A DNA stretch of 64,000 bases from Verrucomicrobiales bacterium. GTDB lineage: Bacteria; Verrucomicrobiota; Verrucomicrobiia; Limisphaerales; JAYPXF01. Location of the stretch: contig PBAL01000087.1 of the NCBI GenBank assembly GCA_002715965.1, forward strand, positions 124,001 to 188,000. The letters are read 5' to 3'. Positions 43,566 through 51,618 of the stretch are shown here, one piece after another. A model generated the notes under the pieces. That model made no database searches and was not told the DNA's origin. It saw only the letters and a list, made by a program, of their open reading frames with translations. The stretch's first letter is position 1; each line of letters starts with the position of its first letter. The position numbers and the translations under genes were made by a program.

Positions 43566-45737
43566 TCATTCTGACTTCTCTTTCAGGGATAGAATCCACT
43601 GTGCCAACAAGCCCACCGAACGCGGATCGGGCGACTGGCTTCCCATCGGAGGCATTTGGCCCGGCCCCACGCGAGAACAGCGATTCAGCATAACAGATTT
43701 CTCCGGATGGCCTGGAACAATGATTTTCGCATCTGCGCCGAATCCCAGATCACCATGATTAGGGGTTTCGTTGAACACGCCCATCTTCTTGGGCTCGATG
43801 AAGTACCGTAGATCCATCTGAGCATTGCCTCCGCCAGCGGGCACATGGCAATGCGAACAGGCTGCGTGCAGGTAAGAACGAGCACGTTTGTCCAAATCGG
43901 CTGAAGCATCCGTGATTCGCGCCAGCACGTCGTAGGTCTCAGCAGTTTTGCTCATAGTCGAACTCGGTTTCTTGGTTCCCTGCTTCATGAAAAACCCGAG
44001 CCGATTCATCACGTCGAGCTGATTTCGCTGAACGCCGTCTCCGTAATCGTGGGTCCGATTCAATTGAGGGCTTTGCAAACCGAGCACAAAGTTTGCAGCC
44101 CGGCTGTGGCAGATCATGCATTCGGCGCGCGATGGAATCCGCCAATTGCGGCCATCGATCTTCAAGTTCTTCCCCTTGGCGCTGACCAGTTGGGCATCGC
44201 TTTGTTCCTTGTTCCACTCGTAGCTGTATGCCGTCCACTCCCCTTCCTGTTTCACCATCAAGCGTGTCTCAATTCTTCGCTCGTTCAACGAAAGCGTCTG
44301 TATGGCAACAGTTTCGTCGGGCAGATTCCAACCGCGGCGCGGCGCGAATCTCAGATAAGCCTCATTCGCAGGCAACATGAGAAAGCGCGCGATCTGCGCA
44401 CCGTCCGCCCATTCGGGAACATTGACTTTATAGGGGAATAATTCCGGAGCGACATCGTGTTTCTCGACCGAGCGAAACAATCCGGTCTGGCTGAGCCTGC
44501 GGGGAAAATCACTTGTCCGGCCCTTGTCCGGATTGGGAACCATCCGATACAACCCGCCTTCCGAACCGGTCTTGTAATCGGCCACCAGCAGATCGCCTGT
44601 GTCCGGATCAACCGCGAAGTCCGTGATCCGCATTTGTGTGTCAGCAATTTCGCGATTCCAGACCACCGTCTCACCGTCGTGCAGCACAGCCCAGATCTTG
44701 CCGGTGGTATTGTCGCCGTAAATGTAGGCGTTCTTCAGGCTGGGAAGTTTTTCCGCCGTGTACACGACGCCTCCGGTAAGGGATCGCGATTCACCGTGGT
44801 CGTGTTCAACCGTGGGAGGTGAAACCGGATGCGGACCAAGTTCACGATTCGCGTAAAAGATTCGGCTGCCCTCGTAAACACTCCATCCGTAGTTTGCGCC
44901 GCGCTCAACCAGATAAGCCTGCTCCAGCCGATCCTGCCCATTGTTGCCAACCCAAAGCCTCTTTAGGCGATGATCCCAGCAAGCGCGCCAAGGGTTTCGG
45001 AATCCGTAAGCAAACGTCTCCGGACGAATCCCTTCTTGACCGACGAAGGGATTGTTGGTGGGGACAGAATACGCAAGCCCATCGTCTGAACTCTTGACAT
45101 CAAGGCGCAATACCTTGGCAAGGAGCTTCGTCAAATCCTGCCCGGTCAGATCAGTGTCCGAATCACTCGTTCCATCCCCCGTTGTCACGTAGAACATACC
45201 ATCGGATCCGAAGGCCAGTCCCAGGCCGTTGTGCCCGTCGGAGGGCCATTGGATGATCACGAGTGGTTCGATCGGCTTACCATCGCGCATCGTGTAACGC
45301 GTGACCGTTCCCTTGCGATCCGCGCGATCTCCACTCAATGGACCGGAATGCCCGAGATAGATATATCCGTTCTCGCGATGGTCCGGATGAAATTCGATAC
45401 CAGTGGTGACCCCATCCACCTCCAGCAATGCCTCCGGCTCGTTCGATCCCCGACGATAACGCACCAATCGGGTTCCCTTCATCTTGGGTGGCTGGTCGAC
45501 ATACATGAGATCACCGGTGCCCGGCTCGAATTTGAATGTGATCAGTCGGTTGATTTCTAATTCAGGGAATGCCCTCTCGGCAACAAACGGCAAAGGCGGC
45601 TCGGGGCGTCCTCTCACATTGGAACCGGCGTAGCCGCCAACTTTCTGAAGACGTGGAGGTAGATTCTCCCTTGAAAGATCAAGCTCTGCGGCAGGTGCAG
45701 GCACCGAACTTGCGAGTAGAATTCCAACGAGCGCCAT
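43566..45737 (-). CDS. Sorbosone dehydrogenase-like beta-propeller with a C-terminal cytochrome-like domain
   Basis: 723 residues from the ATG at 45737 (signal peptide MALVGILLASSVPAPAAE). The frame stays open to 45938, but only by reading through an inverted repeat. Residues about 60-430 are a glucose/sorbosone dehydrogenase propeller: YIYLGHSGPLSG, GLGLAFGSDGMFYVTTGDGT, YGFRNPWRACWDHR and WVGNNGQDRLEQ. The rest carries heme-type Cys pairs: CMICHSRAANFVLG and ACSHCHVPAGGGNAQMDLRY, the latter a proper CxxCH site. It is therefore likely a periplasmic sugar oxidoreductase passing electrons to its own cytochrome domain. The start codon directly abuts the inverted-repeat element, with no visible ribosome binding site. 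Confidence 0.9.
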   Translation of the reverse strand: MALVGILLASSVPAPAAELDLSRENLPPRLQKVGGYAGSNVRGRPEPPLPFVAERAFPELEINRLITFKFEPGTGDLMYVDQPPKMKGTRLVRYRRGSNEPEALLEVDGVTTGIEFHPDHRENGYIYLGHSGPLSGDRADRKGTVTRYTMRDGKPIEPLVIIQWPSDGHNGLGLAFGSDGMFYVTTGDGTSDSDTDLTGQDLTKLLAKVLRLDVKSSDDGLAYSVPTNNPFVGQEGIRPETFAYGFRNPWRACWDHRLKRLWVGNNGQDRLEQAYLVERGANYGWSVYEGSRIFYANRELGPHPVSPPTVEHDHGESRSLTGGVVYTAEKLPSLKNAYIYGDNTTGKIWAVLHDGETVVWNREIADTQMRITDFAVDPDTGDLLVADYKTGSEGGLYRMVPNPDKGRTSDFPRRLSQTGLFRSVEKHDVAPELFPYKVNVPEWADGAQIARFLMLPANEAYLRFAPRRGWNLPDETVAIQTLSLNERRIETRLMVKQEGEWTAYSYEWNKEQSDAQLVSAKGKNLKIDGRNWRIPSRAECMICHSRAANFVLGLQSPQLNRTHDYGDGVQRNQLDVMNRLGFFMKQGTKKPSSTMSKTAETYDVLARITDASADLDKRARSYLHAACSHCHVPAGGGNAQMDLRYFIEPKKMGVFNETPNHGDLGFGADAKIIVPGHPEKSVMLNRCSRVGPGQMPPMGSQSPDPRSVGLLAQWILSLKEKSE

Positions 45738-45802
45738 GTAGCAGCGAGCGTGAGCGAGCAGTTCGCCATGGTATGGGGCTACTCGCTCACGCTCGCTGCG
45801 AC
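45738..45802. repeat. Inverted repeat (element copy B), two mismatches
   Basis: Left arm 45738-45761 is identical to the left arm of copy A (24255-24278). The right arm at 45779-45802 differs from its perfect complement at two positions, and the loop is 17 nt. The element fills most of the 95-bp gap between two minus-strand genes and ends exactly at the start codon of the downstream one (ATG 45737). In that transcript the stem-loop would directly precede the initiation codon. Confidence 0.9.
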
Positions 45803-45832
45803 GCACGAAATTTGGTGATTCGAACGCAGTCT

Positions 45833-48800
45833 TCATTTCTTCTTCCGCGGGAGCTGCCAACCTCTTAGCGGTGGATCTGGCTGCGACCAATTCCAATCGG
45901 ACTTGTACTTCACATCCAGGTAAGGCGTCTCCAGCCAATCGCCACCGTCACGCTTCGAAATCAACAAGGCATCCAAGGCCCCTGAAGTGAGTAGCGTGCG
46001 TTCCACCGGCCAGGTCGGCTTGCCCGCATAAAACATCTTCTCAATGCCACGCAGGAGGTAGCTGAAGTGATGATACGGCCTGGCATCCTGAAGCCAGAAC
46101 AACGCGGACCCGGTCTCACCCGATCCATACCGCCACGCCGATGCCCACTCGGCAATCGCGCCGTTCAGTTGGAGAACCGAGGCACGAAGGCCGTCGGTGT
46201 ATTCCAGGTGAAACAGGACCGGCTCACTTACCAATTCCTCAAGCGGCTTGCTGTCGAGACGACGGCGGAGGGACAGGCGAGACAGCGTTTCGCCGAACAA
46301 CTCTCGATCATAGAGTCTGCTCGTCCAAACATCTTCCCCCGAAACACATCGAACACGTTTGATCCCGGTCTCTCCACCAGCGCGCCGCTCGGCCAGGCTC
46401 TGCACCATTTCCAATGCGTGGAACCCGTAGGCGTCCAATGACCCGTAGGTCACGCTGACAATTTCCTTCAGCTTCGCTCCGCGCTTCACGTCAGCGGCAG
46501 GAACGCGCCAGGCACCGGGCACGGAGGATCCGGCCATCAAGGGGATCTTCAATTCCTTCGCCTTGTCGTACAGCCATTTCGAATCCTCCCAATTGTCTGC
46601 AAGATGTTTGTCGATGAAAACCGGGACACTGATCTTGTCCCTCTTGAAGACCTTCGCGAGTTTGCCAAACATGCGTCGCTTGGGATAGATGGTCTGGCCG
46701 GTGTCGGACTTCGGATAGTCACCATGCTCCGCAACCAGCATCACGCCGTCTATCGGTCCGTGGCGAAGTGTCCCGGCAATCGACTCCTTGATTGCAAAGC
46801 CGTGTTTCTTCGCGAGAGCTCGGCTGATGTCCGACTCGGGGACCTGATCCACGTAAAGCGCGGTCAGATTAAGGTCGGGATGGCGTCCGTCCCCATTCAG
46901 CGACTCCGTTTCAACAAAGCGCGTGAGCAAAACATCGGCATGGGAATTGACGCGATGGAGCGTGGTGATTCCCGCAATGCGCGGATGCTTCTCCGGCGAG
47001 CGGGGGGAGAGCTTCACGCGGGCAACCGAGTAGACGAGGAACTCCGGCACCTCAAACGAAACAGGATCCGTCCCAGTGAATCCTATTGAAACCGGATCCG
47101 GTGATTCCGGTGTAATGACATCGATCGAAGTCACACGTTCTTCGTCCGGGACATCGAAGGATACCTTGATTCCACTTGCCGGGATCGGATTCTCATCCGT
47201 TGCACCCTTTCCGGGATTCGGTTGGCCATTCTCGCGAGGTGGAAATTCCTCGCGGTTGTAGTTCACAAAATGCAGGTCGATTTCACCTCCCGCAGCAGAC
47301 CGGCTCGATCCCACCCTGACCGTTGTTGGCGCCTCGATATCGCTTAAGCCCTTGGGCAATCCATCGCCCGCCTTCAATACGGATCGATAACGAGCGCGGA
47401 TTGAAGGAGTGAGCAGATCATCCGGGATCACATCGAAGAGAATGTGTTTGTTGAGCAAAGTCTTCCCGGACTCGCGAAAGCGGTTGAGGGGTTCGAGATC
47501 GCCACGATGAACCGCCTCGCGTGGGAACAACAATGCGATTTCAGCGTGCGAACGACTGGCGTGGTAAAGCTGTTCGTAGCGTTCGAGGAACGAGTAATAG
47601 GTCTTGAAAACTTCACGCGCTTCGGGGTCATCCGTTCGTGCATAGAACCCCATCGGCGAGCCCCCATTCGCAGCCAACTCCGCAATTGCCGTGCGAATCC
47701 GGACGCCTTCGTACTTCCCAAGCGTGAACGGCTTATCATCAAAGGCACCGCGAATGTAGCGCGCCTGCAAGGTTCCATCGGCCAACACGCCGTTCTTCAA
47801 ATCTGTATATACCCCGCTCGCGCCCGTGCTGTACCAGATGTAGTCCTCATCACGCCCCCAGACATCCGCGGGAAGCAGGCAGCGTTCGTCGCCGTTGATC
47901 TGCTTAAAATTGCTGAGGTGATTCCATTGCGCGACGATGAGGTCCGGCTTCAGGGAACGGCCGTGTTTCACGAACACCTCGTCGAAGGCCTCCTTGTTGC
48001 TCAATTGAGACCAGCGAAGCATTTCTCGACGGAGCGCGGTGGATTCCTCCGGCTTATGCCAGGCTACGAGTTCATCGAACTGGTGAGCGGCCAAATTGTT
48101 GATTCCAAACTGCTTCTTCAGATCCTTCGCGGAATGATGTTCTTTCAAGTAGTCCCGAAATTCCAGCTGGCAGTGATCACAGTGACAGTCATGCCGATAG
48201 AAGTAGTTCGCGATGAATCCATCCACCCCACGCTCAACGCCCCGCTTGATCCAGGCCTTGAGCACCTGCCGCCAATCGGGATTGCGCAGACAGGCCCAAT
48301 ACTCCGCCATGCCACCGATCTTGTAGTTCGTGGTCTTGCGCAGTGATCCGTCCCTATTTCGCTCCAGCATGGACAAAGGATCTGAAGTCGGCTTGGGGCC
48401 AAGTTCATCCTCGTCCCACAAATCGTGGTAGAACTTGAAGAAACCACGCGGCCCATCCGGTCCATCTGGATCACCCACCAGAAACTCCACGTTCAAATGT
48501 CCGATCACGAGAATCTTCCGACGATGCAGTTCCTTGTTCTTCTTCTCGAACCACGTCCCGCACTCATCCAATCCCTGAACCGGCAATCGTGCCGGATAAC
48601 CCTTGTACTGCGGAGTATGGGCGAGCCCCCAGAAATGCGCCCCGTAAAATCCGAACTGCACCAACTCCGGCTTCACCTCGTCGATGAATTCCATGTATTC
48701 CGGTCCCGAATACTTCGCCCAATGCGCCACCATGCGGGTAAATTCCAGACGCGGATATCGAACAGCTCCCTGAGTCGCGACGGACAGAAATACCGCCAGG

Positions 48801-48841
48801 AAAACAAGCGAACAAATCATCGCGGTCGGGAAGCGGCGCAT
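45833..48841 (-). CDS. Large exported protein with a glycoside-hydrolase-like TIM barrel
   Basis: 1002 residues with signal peptide MICSLVFLAVFLSVATQGAV. The N-terminal half looks like the hypothetical glycosyl hydrolase type of TIM barrel: EFTRMVAHWAKYSGPEYMEF, GFYGAHFWGLAHTPQYKGYP, RKILVIGHLNVEFLVG and VERGVDGFIANYFY. A Cys/His cluster, RHDCHCDHCQLEFRDYL, is typical of such barrels and probably binds a structural metal. A middle region contains VYSVARVKLSPR-type beta structure, and the C-terminal part (KPTWPVERTLLTSGAL) is unknown. The catalytic acids cannot be assigned safely. It lies upstream of the sorbosone-dehydrogenase-like gene on the same strand with an inverted repeat between them. 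It probably acts on a polysaccharide; the family is a tentative call. Confidence 0.75.
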   Translation of the reverse strand: MRRFPTAMICSLVFLAVFLSVATQGAVRYPRLEFTRMVAHWAKYSGPEYMEFIDEVKPELVQFGFYGAHFWGLAHTPQYKGYPARLPVQGLDECGTWFEKKNKELHRRKILVIGHLNVEFLVGDPDGPDGPRGFFKFYHDLWDEDELGPKPTSDPLSMLERNRDGSLRKTTNYKIGGMAEYWACLRNPDWRQVLKAWIKRGVERGVDGFIANYFYRHDCHCDHCQLEFRDYLKEHHSAKDLKKQFGINNLAAHQFDELVAWHKPEESTALRREMLRWSQLSNKEAFDEVFVKHGRSLKPDLIVAQWNHLSNFKQINGDERCLLPADVWGRDEDYIWYSTGASGVYTDLKNGVLADGTLQARYIRGAFDDKPFTLGKYEGVRIRTAIAELAANGGSPMGFYARTDDPEAREVFKTYYSFLERYEQLYHASRSHAEIALLFPREAVHRGDLEPLNRFRESGKTLLNKHILFDVIPDDLLTPSIRARYRSVLKAGDGLPKGLSDIEAPTTVRVGSSRSAAGGEIDLHFVNYNREEFPPRENGQPNPGKGATDENPIPASGIKVSFDVPDEERVTSIDVITPESPDPVSIGFTGTDPVSFEVPEFLVYSVARVKLSPRSPEKHPRIAGITTLHRVNSHADVLLTRFVETESLNGDGRHPDLNLTALYVDQVPESDISRALAKKHGFAIKESIAGTLRHGPIDGVMLVAEHGDYPKSDTGQTIYPKRRMFGKLAKVFKRDKISVPVFIDKHLADNWEDSKWLYDKAKELKIPLMAGSSVPGAWRVPAADVKRGAKLKEIVSVTYGSLDAYGFHALEMVQSLAERRAGGETGIKRVRCVSGEDVWTSRLYDRELFGETLSRLSLRRRLDSKPLEELVSEPVLFHLEYTDGLRASVLQLNGAIAEWASAWRYGSGETGSALFWLQDARPYHHFSYLLRGIEKMFYAGKPTWPVERTLLTSGALDALLISKRDGGDWLETPYLDVKYKSDWNWSQPDPPLRGWQLPRKKK

Positions 48842-48967
48842 GTGTGGAATCTGGCATCACGCCCATAGCTCGACAAGCCTTGTGCTGGTTCGAAACACAT
48901 TTTCAACGAACACCTGTTGTTGCCGGTTTCCGACCGTGCCACAACCGAGAACACAGCAACCCCGAAC

Positions 48968-48991
48968 CTGCTCGCCCACGCTCGCTGCTAC
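48968..48991 (+). repeat. Single arm of the 24-bp element (copy C)
   Basis: 24 nt that match the right arm of copy A with one mismatch (GCTCGCCCACGCTCGCTGC in place of the T form). No second arm is found within about 100 bp. It lies 37 bp before the ATG of the esterase-like gene at 49029, in the same sense orientation relative to the gene as copies A and B have to theirs. Confidence 0.85.
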
Positions 48992-49028
48992 AGCTTGACC
49001 TCAGTGCAGAATATGGCTCTATCCAGTC

Positions 49029-49877
49029 ATGCGCGCCCTCATCGTTTTCCTCTTATCCGCTGGCGTTTGCCTGTCCCAAAACGCCACCAAAGACATCCCT
49101 TACACAAAGTCCGCTCACAAACGGCAAGTGCTGGACGTGTATTCGCCGAGGGGTGCCAAGAATCTGCCCGTTGTATTCTGGATACACGGCGGTGGCTGGG
49201 TAACCGGCGACAAGTCGCAGGTCGAACTGAAGCCGAAGATATTCAACGAGCGCGGCTATGTCTTTGTATCAACGAACTATCGCCTGCGGCCGGATGTGGA
49301 AATGGAAGATCTCATCGGAGACGTCGCCAAGGCGATGGGCTGGGTTTACAAGAACATCAGGGGGCATGGAGGTGACCCCAATCGCATGTTTGTGATGGGA
49401 CATTCAGCCGGCGCGCAATTGGCAGCGCTTTTGTGCTCGGACCACAGTTACATCAAGGCGGAAGGCGTGCCGGAAGGCGTATTGAAGGGATGCGTGCCCG
49501 TGGATGGAGACACCTATGATCTGCCCGCGATCATCGCGTCAGCTGAACTGCGCCTCCAATTGCACCAACTGCCGCCCCGAAAGTTCGGACATCGTGAGAA
49601 ATTCGGAAATGATCCGAAGAAGCATATCAACTTCTCAGCCGTCACGCACATCAAGGAGGGGAAACAGATTCCACCGTTCCTGATCCTTTACGTCCGCAGT
49701 CATCCATACAATTCGGTGCAGGCACAGCGGCTTCACAATGTGCTCCGCGAGGCAAAGGTCGCTTCAACCCTGGGTGGGTTTCGAAACACCGATCACAATC
49801 GTTTGAATGACGAACTGGGTTTACCGAATGATCCGGCCACCAAGGCATTGGACAAGTTTCTCACGCCCCTGAAGTAG
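49029..49877 (+). CDS. Exported alpha/beta-hydrolase, esterase-like
   Basis: 282 residues with signal peptide MRALIVFLLSAGVCLS. It belongs to the hormone-sensitive-lipase/feruloyl-esterase-like group: oxyanion motif WIHGGGWVTGD, nucleophile elbow MGHSAGAQLAAL with Ser126, and the His in FRNTDHNRL (His256). In relatives the catalytic acid normally sits in a phrase of the type GADDP or ADRPD. Here the corresponding stretch reads YVRSHPYNSVQAQ with no Asp or Glu, so the triad may be incomplete or use another residue. It could be an esterase acting on acylated sugars from the degraded glycan. It is a single gene, divergent from the large TIM-barrel gene, with one arm of the 24-bp element in its leader. 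Confidence 0.85.
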   Translation: MRALIVFLLSAGVCLSQNATKDIPYTKSAHKRQVLDVYSPRGAKNLPVVFWIHGGGWVTGDKSQVELKPKIFNERGYVFVSTNYRLRPDVEMEDLIGDVAKAMGWVYKNIRGHGGDPNRMFVMGHSAGAQLAALLCSDHSYIKAEGVPEGVLKGCVPVDGDTYDLPAIIASAELRLQLHQLPPRKFGHREKFGNDPKKHINFSAVTHIKEGKQIPPFLILYVRSHPYNSVQAQRLHNVLREAKVASTLGGFRNTDHNRLNDELGLPNDPATKALDKFLTPLK

Positions 49878-50018
49878 TCACGGAGTGCGCAAGGGAACGA
49901 CAATCTCATCACCAGCCATTCGTTCAGGGTCACATATTTGTCACCGCCCGCGTCGCTATCGCCGGAAACACGCGTGACGGAATCCGTAGGCGACTGACGA
50001 TGCCGCGCGTAACTAGAC

Positions 50019-50030
50019 GGGCAATTGCCC
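50019..50030. repeat. 12-bp perfect palindrome between convergent genes
   Basis: GGGCAATTGCCC at 50019-50030 is flanked by GTAACTAGAC and ATCCTACGAA. It sits in the 173-bp space between the esterase-like gene and the AIM24-like gene. It may belong to the interspersed palindrome set or be a weak terminator; it lacks a T-run. Confidence 0.45.
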
Positions 50031-50050
50031 ATCCTACGAATATATCTCGC

Positions 50051-50821
50051 TCAGAGTTCCTCGCCTGAACCGGTCTCGCCACGCTTCTTGTCACCGAACT
50101 TGTCGGAGCATTCGATGATGCGATCGGCGAGACGGCTGAAGGGCAAGGACTGAAGCCACACGTGGCCGGGGCCGCGGAGGCGTGAGAGGAACACTCCTTC
50201 TCCACCAAAGAGCATGGACTTGATCCCACCAACAAATTTCACGTCGAAGGATACGCTCGGCGTGTAACCGACAATACAGCCGGTATCGACGCGGAGTTCC
50301 TCGCCCTCGGCGAGTTCAAGTTCGCGGATCGTCCCGCCGGCGTGGACAAAGGCCCAGCCATCGCCTTCCAGTTTTTGAAGAATGAAGCCCTCGCCTCCAA
50401 AGAATCCGGCGCCGATTCGTTTCTTGAGATGCAGGCCGATGCTGACGCCTTTGGCGCCGGCAATGAAAACGTCCCGCTGGCAGATGAGCGTGCCCCCGAT
50501 CTTCTCAAGGTGAATGGGGACGATCTTGCCGGGATACGGCGCAGCGAAGGAGACCCGGCGTTTGCCGCTTGAGTCGTCATTGTAGAACACCGTCATGAAG
50601 AGGGATTCGCTGGTGAGCAGGCGCCGGCCGATGCCGAAGAGCTTGCTGATGAATCCCTCGTTTGCGCCATCGCCCATGATGGTCTTCATTTCGATGCCGC
50701 CCTGCATGTACATCATCATGCCTGCTTCAGCGACGGCGGCTTCGTCCGGGTCGAGTTCGATCTCAACGAACTGCATGTCCGACCCAAAAATCTCGTAATC
50801 AACTTCGTGCATGTCACCCAT
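50051..50821 (-). CDS. AIM24/TIGR00266 family protein
   Basis: 256 residues of the AIM24-like family (TIGR00266 in bacteria). The opening YEIFGSDMQFVEIELDPDEA and the phrase AAVAEAGMMMYMQGGIEM are diagnostic. Later GKIVPIHLEKIGGTLICQRD, GLHLKKRIGAGFFGGEGFIL and FGGEGVFLSRLRGPGHVWLQ match the repeated beta-rolls of the family. There is no signal peptide and the function in bacteria is not established. The C-terminus ends in a Lys/Glu/Ser-rich tail. It is followed upstream on the same strand by an O-methyltransferase, but 126 bp apart, so it need not share a transcript with the ABC transporter genes. Confidence 0.93.
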   Translation of the reverse strand: MGDMHEVDYEIFGSDMQFVEIELDPDEAAVAEAGMMMYMQGGIEMKTIMGDGANEGFISKLFGIGRRLLTSESLFMTVFYNDDSSGKRRVSFAAPYPGKIVPIHLEKIGGTLICQRDVFIAGAKGVSIGLHLKKRIGAGFFGGEGFILQKLEGDGWAFVHAGGTIRELELAEGEELRVDTGCIVGYTPSVSFDVKFVGGIKSMLFGGEGVFLSRLRGPGHVWLQSLPFSRLADRIIECSDKFGDKKRGETGSGEEL

Positions 50822-50947
50822 GATAATTCTCCGTTCTATATGTTGTGTTTCGAAACGAGCTTGCGGAAGGGGCTTTGATTGTCAATTCGCCAGCGGGAAC
50901 GATTTGATTAACACCCGTTGATTGCAGGAGATTCCAATAGATGACGT

Positions 50948-51601
50948 TTACCGTTTGCGGCACAGGCGGATGCCGTCGGCAACAGGTAGGAGGACGGATT
51001 CGACTCGATCGTCGTTGGTGAGCGTATTGTTCAATGTTTGGACAGCTTCAACGGACGCTTCGCTCGGTGGAGTTTCAAGGACGCTTCCGCCCCAGAGCAT
51101 GTTGTCGAAAATGATCACGCCGTTTTGTCGAACGAGCGGAAGGAGGCGTTCGTAGTAGCGCGGATAATCTGGCTTGTATGCGTCAACGAACGCGAGATCG
51201 AAAGTCTGTGAAGAGTCGAGTTGTTCGAGAACGGTTACGGCTTCTCCGATTCGCAGTTCAATGCGGCCGCTCAATCCATCCCGTTCCCAGTAGCGCTTCG
51301 CAACCGCAGTCCATTCCTCATTTGCGTCCACGCAGATCAGACGGCCGTCATTGGGGAGTCCGCGCGCAATGCAGATGGAGCTGTAGCCGGTGAAGGTGCC
51401 GATCTCAATCGCTGATCGAACGTTTAGCAGTTTGGTGAGAACGGTCAGGAAGGAGCCTTGTTCCGGGCTGATCTGCATTATTGCATCCAGGCCGAGTTTC
51501 GCAGTTTCTTCACGCAATTTCTCGAGGACGGGGTCATCCGCATCACTGCGATTGGCGCAGAGGTAATCGAAAAGATCGTCGGTCAGCCTGGTGTATTTCA
51601 T
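50948..51601 (-). CDS. O-methyltransferase, caffeoyl-CoA OMT-like
   Basis: 217 residues, SAM-dependent class I O-methyltransferase of the COMT-like family (YrrM type). Motif I is AIEIGTFTGYSSICIARGLP, followed by the acidic SAM ligand in RLICVDANEEW. The metal/substrate site includes LAFVDAYKPDYPRYYERLLP and VIIFDNMLWGGSV, where Asp and Asn coordinate Mg or Ca in the family. It is cytoplasmic. It lies 17 bp downstream of the sugar ABC permease gene on the same strand and so is probably cotranscribed, though its link to sugar uptake is unclear. The enzyme class is secure; the phenolic or catechol-like substrate is only the family default. Confidence 0.93.
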   Translation of the reverse strand: MKYTRLTDDLFDYLCANRSDADDPVLEKLREETAKLGLDAIMQISPEQGSFLTVLTKLLNVRSAIEIGTFTGYSSICIARGLPNDGRLICVDANEEWTAVAKRYWERDGLSGRIELRIGEAVTVLEQLDSSQTFDLAFVDAYKPDYPRYYERLLPLVRQNGVIIFDNMLWGGSVLETPPSEASVEAVQTLNNTLTNDDRVESVLLPVADGIRLCRKR

Positions 51602-51618
51602 GCCGACAAACGGAGCTG

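Noticed and set aside
45738..45938. N-terminal extension of the sorbosone-dehydrogenase-like frame
   Set aside because: It reads through the inverted repeat and the end of the upstream gene; a clean signal peptide begins at ATG 45737.
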